NCBI GenBank assembly: GCA_947586055.1
Contig: CANPXL010000024.1
Span: 1 to 42,033, forward strand
Direction: 5' to 3'
Length of the DNA stretch: 42,033 nt
Origin: an uncultured Acetatifactor sp.
GTDB lineage: Bacteria > Bacillota > Clostridia > Lachnospirales > Lachnospiraceae
In this document: piece by piece, positions 30,080-38,880 of the stretch
How the letters are laid out: each line of letters begins with the position of its first letter
How positions within the stretch are numbered: the first letter of the stretch is position 1
Notes under the pieces: model-generated
Told to the model about the DNA's origin: nothing
Database searches by the model: none
What the model saw: the letters and a program-made list of their open reading frames with translations, nothing else
Program-made: the position numbers and the translations under genes

Positions 30080-30107
30080 GCAGGAGCCGCAGGTTCCTGC
30101 TTTTTTT
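30080..30107 (+). terminator. Rho-independent terminator between divIC and spoIIE
   Basis: GCAGGAGCC (30080-30088) pairs with GGTTCCTGC (30092-30100) around GCA, followed by seven Ts (30101-30107). It separates the rqcP-yabPQ-divIC unit from spoIIE. Confidence 0.9.
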
Positions 30108-30172
30108 GTCGCAAAACTTTAAGAGGGGCCCGCCCGGTTTTGACAAAAAGAGCGGCGAAGGCCGCCTATAAT
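30107..30172 (+). promoter_or_regulatory. spoIIE promoter, sigma-A elements with 21-bp spacer and 0A-like boxes
   Basis: TTGACA (30140-30145) and TATAAT (30167-30172) are both consensus but separated by 21 bases instead of 17. Spo0A-activated sigma-A promoters spoIIE and spoIIG of B. subtilis have the same kind of over-long spacer. TGTCGCA (30107-30113) and TGACAAA (30141-30147) each match the Spo0A box TGTCGAA with one or two changes; the second overlaps the -35. Confidence 0.6.
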
Positions 30173-30211
30173 TTTAGGCTGACGAAATGAAAGGGAGGAC
30201 GTGATGGCAGA

Positions 30212-31426
30212 ATGATGGCAGGACAGAATACCGCGCAGCGGCGCAAAAGCAGAAAAGAGCAGAGAAACACAAAAGAGCTGCAGTCGCTGCAGCTGCCGGA
30301 TCTGTGCAAAAGAAAGCTCCTGAATTATGCGGACACCTTTCAGGAACTGGCGAGAAGCTATGACGGGGAATTTTCCGCGACGGACACGGACAGGCAGTCC
30401 GTTCTGACGACAAGAAGGCTGTGGGAAAATACGCAGATCCTGAAGGGGCATCTGAATGAAATGGCCAGGATCATGGCCGAGGTGGCAGGCGAGGTTATGT
30501 CGTACCGCCCCATGGAAGGACGTAAAAAACGTCTTTTGATACAGGCGCTGAAGGAGGAGGGTATCCGGGCGGAAAATCCCTGTTATGTGCCCCGGACGGA
30601 CGGAAGGGAGACGGTCGTGCTCACCATGAGGACGGACAGGCACCCGGAAATGTCGGCGGAGGACGCCGCGGATATGATCTCCGTTCTGCTGGAGAGACGC
30701 CTGCAGCTGTCTCTGAACAGTCCCTGCAGAATTGAAAAAATCCCTCACAGTTATATGCTGGAGGAGGAGACGAAATATCTCGTGCTCACGGGGTTTTCCC
30801 GTGTCACAAGGGAAAACGAGACGATCTCAGGGGACAATTATACCGTGACGGAAGCGGAGAAGGGCAGACTGACCGTAATGCTTTCCGACGGAACCGGTTC
30901 CGGAGAACAGGCCGGAAAGGACAGCGGACAGGTGCTGGAACTGATGGAGAAGCTGCTGGAGGCGGGTTACGGGATCGCTTCCGCGGTCAATATGGTCAAT
31001 ACGGCGCTGTTTGCGGCGGGGGAGGATCAGAAACACCCCACGCTGGATCTGTGTGACATCGATCTGTATCAGGGGGGCTGTCAGATCTGGAAGGTGGGCG
31101 CTTCCGCCACCTTTCTCCGGAGGGAGGGAGCTGTGGAGGTTCTGACGGGGGGAAATCTGCCCCTCGGTATTTTTCAGAGCGTGGACGTATCGCCCATGCA
31201 AAGGCAGCTGCAGAACGGCGACTTTCTGGTAATGGTCACGGACGGAGTGGTGGACGCCTTCGGGACGAAGGAATATGAGAAAGGCGTCCTGCGCGCCGTG
31301 GCTGGCATAGAGAGCAGCAATCCCGGGGAGTTTGCGGAAAAACTGCTGCGGATGGCCATTTGCAGCAGCGGCGGCAGAATACGGGACGATATGACGGTGG
31401 GCGTGATCGGCATCTGGAAGGATTGA
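30212..31426 (+). CDS. spoIIE: SpoIIE-type PP2C phosphatase lacking the membrane domain (404 aa)
   Basis: SpoIIE dephosphorylates SpoIIAA and so activates sigma-F in the forespore. Residues ~40-200 correspond to the regulatory middle region (KLLNYADTFQELARSY; ENPCYVPRTDGRETVVLTM; LLERRLQLSLNSPC), and residues ~205-404 are the PP2C domain: LSDGTGSGEQA (D226), VGASATFLRREGAVEVL, LVMVTDGVVDAF and RDDMTVGVIGIW. The ~10-segment membrane region that makes up the first third of Bacillus SpoIIE is absent; the protein starts with a basic, soluble head. The gene order around it supports identity. ATG 30212 lies 13 bases after GGAGG, while ATG 30204 (MAE, stop) is ideally spaced and overlaps it. Confidence 0.9.
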   Translation: MMAGQNTAQRRKSRKEQRNTKELQSLQLPDLCKRKLLNYADTFQELARSYDGEFSATDTDRQSVLTTRRLWENTQILKGHLNEMARIMAEVAGEVMSYRPMEGRKKRLLIQALKEEGIRAENPCYVPRTDGRETVVLTMRTDRHPEMSAEDAADMISVLLERRLQLSLNSPCRIEKIPHSYMLEEETKYLVLTGFSRVTRENETISGDNYTVTEAEKGRLTVMLSDGTGSGEQAGKDSGQVLELMEKLLEAGYGIASAVNMVNTALFAAGEDQKHPTLDLCDIDLYQGGCQIWKVGASATFLRREGAVEVLTGGNLPLGIFQSVDVSPMQRQLQNGDFLVMVTDGVVDAFGTKEYEKGVLRAVAGIESSNPGEFAEKLLRMAICSSGGRIRDDMTVGVIGIWKD

Positions 31427-31462
31427 CTTGATTTTTTCCGGGGAATGCGCTACATTTTTCAT

Positions 31463-33046
31463 ATGAACAGTCGGCGGAGGACGGAAGAAAAAGTTTTTTC
31501 CTACATGGAAGAGCATGACATGGTATCCCCCGGCCACAGAATCGTGGCGGGGGTCTCGGGAGGGGCAGACTCTGTTTGCCTCTTATTTGTGTTGCTGGAG
31601 TATGCCGCGAGGAAAGACCTGAAACTGGCTGTGGTGCATGTGAACCACGGCATCCGCGAGGATGCGGGAGAGGACGCGTCGTTTGTGCGCCTTTTGTGCG
31701 AAAGACTCCAGCTGCCGTTTTTCCTGAAGGAGACGGACGTCAGGGCGCTGGCGCAACGGGAGAAATGTTCGCTGGAGGAAGCGGGCCGTACGGCGCGCTA
31801 CGACGCGTTCCGGGAAGCGGCGCGCTCCTTCGGGGCGGACAGGATCGCGGTGGCGCACAACGGAAACGACAGGGCGGAAACCATGCTGTTCCATCTGTTC
31901 CGGGGCAGCGGGAGCAGAGGGCTTTGCGGCATTTTGCCAAGGCGCGGGGAGATCATACGCCCGTTGCTGTGTCTGGAGAGAAAAGAGATCGAAGCATATC
32001 TGGAGAAACGGGGGATCCCGTACCGTCAGGACAGCACAAACCGGGAAGACGAATATACGAGAAACCGCATCCGGCATCACATCCTTCCCGTCGCGGAGAA
32101 AGAGGTGTGTACCGCGGCGGTGGCTCATATGTGCCGTGCGGCGGACCTTTTGTCGGAGACGGAAGATTATCTTGGGATGCAGACGGACAGAGCCGTAAAA
32201 GACTGCGTGAGCGGGATCGCGGCCGGGGATGGAAAGCCCGGAGAGAGGGAAGACGGGACGTGCGCCGGATTCACGGTGGATATGGCGGCATTTTGCAAAC
32301 TTCACATCGCTGTGCGCCGGCGGGTGCTGCTTTTGCTGCTGAAAAGGCTTTCCCCGGGCGGAAAGGATATTTCCGCCGGCCATGTGGAAGACATTCTGTC
32401 TCTCTTTGAGAAGGAGGGCAGCCCCCGGATCGATCTTCCCTTTGGGATCCGCGCTGTGAAAAGCTACGGCGTTGTGCGGCTGGAACGGGAGACGGCGCCA
32501 CCGTCATCCGCATTCGCGCCCCGTCCGATCCAGGTGCCGATACCGGAAGAAAGCTTTGGGGAAACGTGCAGGATCGGTCTGGGATGCGGGGGATGGGCGG
32601 AGTTATCCGTTTTTTCTGCAAAAAAAGGTCAGAAAATTCCGCAGAATGAGTATACGAAATGGCTGGACTGTGATAAAATGAAAAAATCATTGGTATTTCG
32701 GTTCCGGGAGAAGCGGGATTATCTGACCCTGGCCGACGGCAGGGGCGGGATTATCCATAAGTCCCTGCAGGACTACATGGTCACGGAAAAGATACCGCGG
32801 GAGAAACGGGACCGGATATTGCTGTTGGCGGAAGGGCATCATGTGATATGGCTCGTGGGTTACCGCATCAGCGAATATTATAAGGTAGACGGGAATACAA
32901 AACGGATTTTTCAGGTAAAATTAACAGAGAACCGCTGCGGCGGAACGGAGGAGAAAGATGGCGGAACGTGTCAGGGTACTGTTGTCGGAGGAAGAGGTAG
33001 ACGCCAGGATCAAGGCGATAGGGCAGCAGATCAGCAGGGATTATGA
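31463..33046 (+). CDS. tilS: tRNA(Ile)-lysidine synthase TilS (527 aa)
   Basis: Makes lysidine at the wobble C of tRNA-Ile(CAU). The PP-loop motif VAGVSGGADSVCLL, HVNHGIREDAGEDASFV, RTARYDAFREAA and VAHNGNDRAETMLFHLFRGSG identify the N-terminal synthase domain. RIRHHILPVAEKE and the C-terminal KWLDCDKMKKSLVFRFREKRDYL ... KIPREKRDRILLLAEGHHVIWLVGYRISEYYKV domain complete it. The frame runs 89 bases into hpt; the last ~35 residues (GGTEEKDGGTCQG...) are not TilS-like, suggesting a lost stop near 32940. ATG 31463 is preferred; ATG 31445 is possible. Confidence 0.93.
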   Translation: MNSRRRTEEKVFSYMEEHDMVSPGHRIVAGVSGGADSVCLLFVLLEYAARKDLKLAVVHVNHGIREDAGEDASFVRLLCERLQLPFFLKETDVRALAQREKCSLEEAGRTARYDAFREAARSFGADRIAVAHNGNDRAETMLFHLFRGSGSRGLCGILPRRGEIIRPLLCLERKEIEAYLEKRGIPYRQDSTNREDEYTRNRIRHHILPVAEKEVCTAAVAHMCRAADLLSETEDYLGMQTDRAVKDCVSGIAAGDGKPGEREDGTCAGFTVDMAAFCKLHIAVRRRVLLLLLKRLSPGGKDISAGHVEDILSLFEKEGSPRIDLPFGIRAVKSYGVVRLERETAPPSSAFAPRPIQVPIPEESFGETCRIGLGCGGWAELSVFSAKKGQKIPQNEYTKWLDCDKMKKSLVFRFREKRDYLTLADGRGGIIHKSLQDYMVTEKIPREKRDRILLLAEGHHVIWLVGYRISEYYKVDGNTKRIFQVKLTENRCGGTEEKDGGTCQGTVVGGRGRRQDQGDRAADQQGL

Positions 33047-33485
33047 GGGAAAACAGGTGCATTTGGTATGTGTGCTGAAGGGCGGGAGTTTTTTCCTGTG
33101 TGAGCTGGCAAAGCGGATCACCGTGCCGGTCTCGCTGGATTTTATGTCCGTGTCCAGCTACGGCGGAGATACCAAATCCAGCGGCGTGGTGAAAATCGTG
33201 AAGGATCTGGACGACTCCGTGAAGGACAAGGACGTGATCGTGGTGGAGGACATTGTGGACAGCGGGCGCACGCTCAGCTATCTGCTGGAGCTGCTGAAGG
33301 ACAGAGGGCCCCGTTCTCTGCGCCTGTGTACGCTGCTTGACAAGCCCGAACGGCGCGTGGTGGATGTGAAGGTGGATTACACGGGATTTCAGATCCCGGA
33401 TGAGTTCGTTGTGGGCTACGGACTGGATTACGATCAGAGATATCGGAATCTGCCGTACATAGGGGTAGTGGAGTTTGACGATTAG
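32958..33485 (+). CDS. hpt: hypoxanthine phosphoribosyltransferase (175 aa)
   Basis: Purine salvage enzyme converting hypoxanthine/guanine and PRPP to nucleotides. It shows VCVLKGGSFFLCELAKRI, DFMSVSSYGGDTKSSGVVKI, the PRPP motif VIVVEDIVDSGRTLSYLL and PDEFVVGYGLDYDQRYRNLPYIG, all typical. GGAGGAGA precedes ATG 32958, inside the tilS 3' end. The tilS-hpt-ftsH order is conserved in Bacillota. Confidence 0.96.
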   Translation: MAERVRVLLSEEEVDARIKAIGQQISRDYEGKQVHLVCVLKGGSFFLCELAKRITVPVSLDFMSVSSYGGDTKSSGVVKIVKDLDDSVKDKDVIVVEDIVDSGRTLSYLLELLKDRGPRSLRLCTLLDKPERRVVDVKVDYTGFQIPDEFVVGYGLDYDQRYRNLPYIGVVEFDD

Positions 33486-33500
33486 GAGGCTTGGGATAAA

Positions 33501-35315
33501 TTGAAACAGGGCAGCAGAGGATTTACCTTATACTTTATCTTTCTCATGGCGCTGCTTCTCATCGTGGCGGTGGCAAGCGGGGTGAGCAGGAAAAACGAGC
33601 AGGAAAATTATACCCGCGCGGAGCTGGTTCAGGACATGGAATCAGGCAATGTCGCCGAGATTGAGATCACGCCAAACAAGGAAACGCCTACCGGTTATCT
33701 GGAGATAAGACTGAAAAACGGCGTGGAAAAGAAGCTGTATGTGACGGACGTCACAGAGACGGAAGAACTGATCAGGACTTATGACATCAACCCGACTGTA
33801 AAGGATGTGCAGAGAGAGAGCTGGATTCTGACCACGCTGGTTCCCATGCTGATCGTGCTGGCCGTGGGCATCATCCTGTTTCTGATCGTGAACGCCCAGA
33901 ACGCGGGCAGCGGAAACGCCAGAATGATGAATTTCGGCAAGAGCCGCGCAAAGCTCTGGATGGGCGACAGGACCATCACGTTTCAGCAGGTGGCCGGCCT
34001 GAAAGAGGAAAAGGAAGAGCTGGAGGAAATTGTAGACTTTCTGAAGGAGCCGGGCAAGTATACGAAAGTGGGGGCAAGGATTCCCAAGGGCGTTCTGCTG
34101 GAGGGACCTCCCGGAACCGGTAAGACCCTTCTCGCCAAGGCGGTGGCAGGGGAAGCCAACGTACCCTTTTTCAGCATATCGGGGTCGGATTTCGTGGAAA
34201 TGTTCGTAGGCGTGGGCGCGTCCCGCGTTCGGGATCTGTTTGAGGAGGCGAAGAAAAACGCGCCCTGTATTGTGTTTATCGATGAGATCGACGCCGTGGC
34301 AAGAAGGCGCGGCACCGGTATGGGCGGCGGCCACGACGAGAGAGAACAGACCCTGAACCAGCTGCTGGTGGAGATGGACGGGTTCGGGATCAACGAGGGG
34401 ATTATCGTTATGGCGGCCACGAACCGCGTGGATATACTGGATCCCGCCATTCTCCGTCCGGGACGTTTTGACCGCAAGGTGGCGGTGGGAACCCCGGATG
34501 TGCAGGGACGGGAAGACATTCTGAAGGTACACGCAGGAAACAAACCGCTGTCCGAGGACGTGGATCTGAAACAGATCGCGCAGACGACCTCCGGGTTTAC
34601 CGGCGCAGATCTGGAAAACCTGATGAACGAAGCGGCCATCAACGCTGCGAAAAAAGGCAGAGGATTTGTGGTTCAGGAAGATATCAGCAAGGCGTTCATC
34701 AAGGTTGGGATCGGCACGGAGAAGAAAAGCCGCATCGTTTCCGACAAGGAAAAGCGCATCACGGCTTACCATGAAGCGGGCCACGCCATTCTGTTTCATG
34801 TGCTTCCCGACGTCGGCCCCGTGCACACCGTTTCGATTATCCCCACCGGCCTTGGGGCAGCGGGATATACCATGCCGCTGCCGGAAAAAGATGAAATGTT
34901 TATGACCAAAGGCCAGATGCTGCAGGAGATCATGGTCTCCCTGGGCGGCAGGATCGCGGAGGAACTTGTTTTTAAGGACATTACGACCGGAGCGTCAAGC
35001 GACATCAAGAAAGCGACCAAGGTCGCAAGGCGCATGGTGACCAGATTCGGCATGTCGGACAATATCGGCGTGATCTGCTACGACGACGATGACGACGAGG
35101 TGTTTATCGGCAGGGATCTTGCCCACGCAAAGGCGCACTCGGAGGCGGTCTCCGGCCAGATCGACAAGGAGGTAAAGGCGATCATAGACGACTGCTACTC
35201 CCGGGCGAAGGAATTGATCCTTCAGCACGAAAAGGTGCTGCACAGCTGCGCAAAGCTGCTGCTTGAGAAGGAAAAGATCGGACGCGAGGAATTTGAAGGA
35301 TTGTTCGCCATGTGA
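33501..35315 (+). CDS. ftsH: ATP-dependent zinc metalloprotease FtsH (604 aa)
   Basis: Membrane-bound AAA protease. Two membrane segments ([38 protein letters not shown]) flank a small extracellular domain. The AAA module has Walker A GPPGTGKT (K208), Walker [11 protein letters not shown], and second region of homology RPGRFDRK. The protease has HEAGH (H424, E425, H428). Full length for the family. Translation starts at TTG 33501, 11 bases after AGGAGG (33484-33489), an uncommon start that probably limits its level. Confidence 0.96.
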   Translation: MKQGSRGFTLYFIFLMALLLIVAVASGVSRKNEQENYTRAELVQDMESGNVAEIEITPNKETPTGYLEIRLKNGVEKKLYVTDVTETEELIRTYDINPTVKDVQRESWILTTLVPMLIVLAVGIILFLIVNAQNAGSGNARMMNFGKSRAKLWMGDRTITFQQVAGLKEEKEELEEIVDFLKEPGKYTKVGARIPKGVLLEGPPGTGKTLLAKAVAGEANVPFFSISGSDFVEMFVGVGASRVRDLFEEAKKNAPCIVFIDEIDAVARRRGTGMGGGHDEREQTLNQLLVEMDGFGINEGIIVMAATNRVDILDPAILRPGRFDRKVAVGTPDVQGREDILKVHAGNKPLSEDVDLKQIAQTTSGFTGADLENLMNEAAINAAKKGRGFVVQEDISKAFIKVGIGTEKKSRIVSDKEKRITAYHEAGHAILFHVLPDVGPVHTVSIIPTGLGAAGYTMPLPEKDEMFMTKGQMLQEIMVSLGGRIAEELVFKDITTGASSDIKKATKVARRMVTRFGMSDNIGVICYDDDDDEVFIGRDLAHAKAHSEAVSGQIDKEVKAIIDDCYSRAKELILQHEKVLHSCAKLLLEKEKIGREEFEGLFAM

Positions 35316-35390
35316 AAATTGCATAAAAACAAGTTCGGTTTTTTGTAATATTTGTGAAATTTAAGAATAGGCAAACCAGAAGAGAAATGC

Positions 35391-35500
35391 TATGATAATA
35401 GACGTAACCCCCCAATATTTTTAAGTTTTTGTTATACCCCCAAGAAGTAATACCTTCTCGGAAGAGGACAGTCACCCCATGGCTGTCCTCTTCTCTTTTT
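35391..35500 (+). ncRNA. candidate C-rich small RNA between ftsH and the GH13 gene
   Basis: An extended -10 (TGCTATGAT, TATGAT at 35391-35396) is followed by ~100 bases without a frame and then by a strong terminator (35461-35500). The putative RNA carries two unpaired C runs in similar context (AACCCCCCAATA and TACCCCCAAGAA), a small hairpin AGAAG-TAATAC-CTTCT and the terminator hairpin. C-rich loops of this type pair with ribosome sites in Gram-positive small RNAs. The -35 (TAGGCA) is poor. Alternatively this is only the ftsH 3' region. Confidence 0.35.
35461..35500 (+). terminator. Rho-independent terminator
   Basis: GAAGAGGACAG (35461-35471) pairs perfectly with CTGTCCTCTTC (35483-35493) and is followed by TCTTTTT. 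It ends ftsH transcription and/or the candidate small RNA. Confidence 0.92.
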
Positions 35501-35512
35501 ATAAAACAGGTA

Positions 35513-35541
35513 TTGAATTACGCACCGGTTTTCAGTAAAAT
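35513..35541 (+). promoter_or_regulatory. sigma-A promoter for the GH13 gene
   Basis: TTGAAT (35513-35518), 17-base spacer, TAAAAT (35536-35541), directly downstream of the terminator and ~55 bases before the GTG start. Confidence 0.65.
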
Positions 35542-35597
35542 GAATAATGTAATGCAGGCGTTATTGCAAAGGAACAGCAGCCGTCAGGAGGCAGACC

Positions 35598-37712
35598 GTG
35601 GACGAGAGATTCGATCTGGATAAGATAAAGCAGTTGGAAAATCACTGCCGTTACATTGCAAACATGAGACCGGTATTTAACAGGCGGGCGCTATTTTCAG
35701 ACTATACCGGCGAGTATGTCAGTCCGGAGGAACCCATGCCCTATGACCGGGTCACCATCCGTTTCCGGACCGCAAAGAACAACGTGGACAGAGTGGTGCT
35801 GGTCTGTCAGGGCACAAACTACATCATGAGCAAGGTGGAATCCGATAAACACTTTGATTATTATGCCCAGGAGATTCAGCTGGAGGACAAAAAGATCAGC
35901 TATCACTTCGAGGTGCAGACAGGAAATCTGAAGGGATATTACGATACCAGAGGACTTGCCTACGAAAGAAACGAGTACAATGATTTTGTGCTCATACCAG
36001 GTTTCCGGACGCCGAACTGGGCGAAGGGGGCGGTGATGTACCAGATCTATGTGGACCGCTTCTGCAACGGGGATCCCGAAAACGATGTGCTTACAGGGGA
36101 ATATTGTTACATCGGAGAACCGGTGAGCCGGGTGGAAAACTGGGACCAGTATCCGGACCGGATGGATGTGCGCAGATTCTATGGCGGCGATCTTCAGGGT
36201 GTTCTGGACAAAATGGATTATCTGCAGGATCTGGGCGTGGAGGTCATCTACTTTAACCCTCTGTTTGTCTCGCCCTCCAATCATAAATACGACATACAGG
36301 ATTACGACTATATCGATCCCCATTTCGGAAAGATCGTAAGCGACAACGGGGAGCTGCTGAAGGACGGGCAGAAGGAAAACAGCCAGGCGTCCCGATACAT
36401 CGACCGTGTGACAAACAAGGCGAACCTGGAAGCCAGCAACCAGATGTTCATCAAGGTGGTGGAGGAAGCCCACAGGCGGGGAATGCGGGTCATCATCGAC
36501 GGCGTTTTCAATCACTGCGGTTCTTTCAACAAATGGCTGGACAGGGAAAGGATTTATGAGAATGCCCCGGGATACGAAAAGGGCGCCTTTGTCAGCGCGG
36601 ACAGCCCCTACAGATCTTATTTCCAGTTCCGGCAGCAGGACTGCTGGCCTTATAACGGCTCCTACGACGGATGGTGGGGACACGATACGCTGCCGAAGCT
36701 GAATTACGAGGAATCTCCGGAACTGTTCCAGTATGTCATGCGGATCGCGAAAAAATGGGTTTCCCCGCCTTTTAACGCCGACGGCTGGCGGCTGGACGTG
36801 GCGGCGGATCTGGGCCACAGTCAGGAATACAACCACTATTTCTGGCAGGAATTCCGGAAGGCCGTGAAGGAAGCAAATCCGGAAGCCGTGGTTCTGGCGG
36901 AGCATTACGGAACGCCAAGGGACTGGCTTCAGGGAAACGAATGGGACACGGTGATGAATTACGACGGCTTTATGGAGCCTGTGACCTGGTTTCTCACGGG
37001 AATGGAAAAGCACAGCGACGATTTTCGAGAGGATCTTCTGGGGAACGCCGACTGTTTCTGGGGCGCCATGATGCACAGCAATACCTGCTTTTCCATGCCA
37101 AGCTGGTCGGTGGCCATGAACGAGCTTTCCAATCACGACCATTCCCGGTTTCTGACCCGCACCAACCATAAGGTGGGAAGGGTCGATACGCTTGGATCTG
37201 CCATGGCGGAACAGGACGTGAACCGGGCGGTGTTCCGGGAGGCGGTGGTCATACAGATGACGTGGCGGGGAGCGCCCACCATCTATTACGGCGATGAGGC
37301 GGGCGTATGCGGCTTTACCGATCCCGACAGCAGACGGACATATCCCTGGGGACACGAGGACAGGGAACTGATCGCCTTTCACAGAGATATCATCCGTATC
37401 CGCAGAGAGAACCCGGAGCTGCGCAACGGCTCTATCAAATATCTGGACGGCGATTACAACTATCTGGCGTACGGACGTTTCGACAGAAAAGGACAGTGCG
37501 CGGTGCTGATCAACAACAATAACGGCCCGATCACAAAGAATGTCTATGCATGGGATCTTGGCACGCCGAAGCACGGAAAGATGCGGGTGATTCTGTGGAC
37601 CGACGGACGCGGTTACAGTCTGGAACCGAAGGATTATGAGGTGACCGCCGGAAAGATCACCATCGAGCTGCCGGCGACGTGCGCCGTCATATTGAAGTAT
37701 TTTGAAACATGA
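35598..37712 (+). CDS. GH13 glycosidase, neopullulanase/cyclomaltodextrinase-like (704 aa)
   Basis: The N-terminal ~130 residues form a CBM34-like domain (VTIRFRTAKNNVDRVVLV ... KKISYHFEVQTGNLKGYYD). The catalytic barrel starts at WAKGAVMYQIYVDRFCNGDP. Predicted nucleophile is D400 in DGWRLDVAADLG, acid/base E435 in VVLAEHYG and transition-state stabiliser D514 in LSNHDHSRF. GH13 enzymes with this layout hydrolyse cyclodextrins, pullulan or maltooligosaccharides in the cytoplasm; there is no signal peptide. A C-terminal beta domain (NYLAYGRFDRKGQCAVLINNN) closes it. Translation starts at GTG 35598 with AGGAGG at 35587-35592. Confidence 0.93.
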   Translation: MDERFDLDKIKQLENHCRYIANMRPVFNRRALFSDYTGEYVSPEEPMPYDRVTIRFRTAKNNVDRVVLVCQGTNYIMSKVESDKHFDYYAQEIQLEDKKISYHFEVQTGNLKGYYDTRGLAYERNEYNDFVLIPGFRTPNWAKGAVMYQIYVDRFCNGDPENDVLTGEYCYIGEPVSRVENWDQYPDRMDVRRFYGGDLQGVLDKMDYLQDLGVEVIYFNPLFVSPSNHKYDIQDYDYIDPHFGKIVSDNGELLKDGQKENSQASRYIDRVTNKANLEASNQMFIKVVEEAHRRGMRVIIDGVFNHCGSFNKWLDRERIYENAPGYEKGAFVSADSPYRSYFQFRQQDCWPYNGSYDGWWGHDTLPKLNYEESPELFQYVMRIAKKWVSPPFNADGWRLDVAADLGHSQEYNHYFWQEFRKAVKEANPEAVVLAEHYGTPRDWLQGNEWDTVMNYDGFMEPVTWFLTGMEKHSDDFREDLLGNADCFWGAMMHSNTCFSMPSWSVAMNELSNHDHSRFLTRTNHKVGRVDTLGSAMAEQDVNRAVFREAVVIQMTWRGAPTIYYGDEAGVCGFTDPDSRRTYPWGHEDRELIAFHRDIIRIRRENPELRNGSIKYLDGDYNYLAYGRFDRKGQCAVLINNNNGPITKNVYAWDLGTPKHGKMRVILWTDGRGYSLEPKDYEVTAGKITIELPATCAVILKYFET

Positions 37713-37779
37713 TGCGGCTTCGCGTCATACGGTTTTGACCGCTGTCGGGCTGATTCTGACGGAAGGATGGGAGACGGAC

Positions 37780-38880
37780 GTGAGAAAAAAGGAAATCTGC
37801 GTCGTATTGGCGTTTTGCCTGTGCATCTGGCTCTCTTTTCCCGTGAGGGCGGCCGGGGAAGAAACGGAAGAGCTGATTCGGTTGTATGAAACTTATGAAG
37901 CGGAGTTTTCCGCCATAGAACATGTGGACGACATTGAGAGATATGGTTATTCTGTGATCGGGGATGAGAGCTATCCGGTGCAGTTCGAGTCCTTCGGCGG
38001 GGAGGAGGTTCAGTTTCTGCCCATTCTGCACGACACCTATCACAGGATGGCGGTAATCATCGCGGACAGCGACGGGAACGTCCTTTTCAAGACCAATCAG
38101 CTGGAGGTAAACTACAAGTGGCCGGGCCGGATGGAGCAGCCCGCTGTAAGCCTGATATCCGTCTCTTTTAAGGATATGAACATGGACGGGCTCAGAGATA
38201 TCACTCTGATCACGGGCTGCCGCAACAGGACGGGAAAATACGCGGAAAAGATTTATAAGGTGGGAGACGTGCTCTTCCAGAAGGACGGTTCCTTTTACCG
38301 CGACTGGCGTATTTCCGACAAGATCAACCGCTTCAGCATGAATAAGAGCATAGATTTTATCGCCAGCTACGTTCGGGACGGCATATCCACCGAGATCCTT
38401 TATACCGCCGCAACGCTGGACGAGCTTCTGGACAACGGCTTTGAGATCTTTGAACAGCAGTGTTACAAGAGACGCTATGAAAAGCATGGCGTGCTGCGGG
38501 TCGTGCCCGGCGTGATAAAAATGGCGGAATACAATGTATTCATGATCTACCTTGTAAACGAACAGGGGTATATCGTCTGGAGCTTTCAGCCTATGGGAGA
38601 TTATGACAACCTGTATGCTTTGAAGGGGATGGACAGCAGGGACGATCTGGACGGTGACGGAATGAAGGATCTTCTGGTGCTGAGCCGCTTCAGTTACGCG
38701 GATTCCAACGGAGAGATGGTCATAGACACGGTCTGCAGCATCTATTATCAGCGGACCGACGGTTTTGAGGAAGATACGGAATTTACCGCTTCCCTTCAGA
38801 TTGAGGACGATGAAAAGGTCAAGGTAAGCGACCTGGTGGCGCAGGTCAGAGAATACTGGGGGTGGAAAACGGAAGAATGA
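37780..38880 (+). CDS. secreted protein with FG-GAP/VCBS-like calcium loops (366 aa)
   Basis: GTG 37780 opens a signal peptide (VRKKEICVVLAFCLCIWLSFPVRA-A). The mature protein has two Asp-rich loops of the FG-GAP/VCBS type, DMNMDGLRDITLITGC and DDLDGDGMKDLLVLSRF, each followed by a beta strand, so it is probably a calcium-binding beta-propeller fragment. The start was placed here because of the signal peptide; a longer frame from 37702 lacks any. Its TGA overlaps the response regulator ATG (38877-38880), linking it to the two-component system. It may be an extracellular input or ligand sensor of the kinase; this is inference from context. Confidence 0.75.
   Translation: MRKKEICVVLAFCLCIWLSFPVRAAGEETEELIRLYETYEAEFSAIEHVDDIERYGYSVIGDESYPVQFESFGGEEVQFLPILHDTYHRMAVIIADSDGNVLFKTNQLEVNYKWPGRMEQPAVSLISVSFKDMNMDGLRDITLITGCRNRTGKYAEKIYKVGDVLFQKDGSFYRDWRISDKINRFSMNKSIDFIASYVRDGISTEILYTAATLDELLDNGFEIFEQQCYKRRYEKHGVLRVVPGVIKMAEYNVFMIYLVNEQGYIVWSFQPMGDYDNLYALKGMDSRDDLDGDGMKDLLVLSRFSYADSNGEMVIDTVCSIYYQRTDGFEEDTEFTASLQIEDDEKVKVSDLVAQVREYWGWKTEE

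Noticed and set aside
35697..37574. 625-codon open frame antisense to the GH13 gene
   Set aside because: GC-rich codon bias of the real gene leaves the opposite frame open; no ribosome site and no protein-like composition. The same holds for the 589-codon frame antisense to the SurA/PrsA-like gene.
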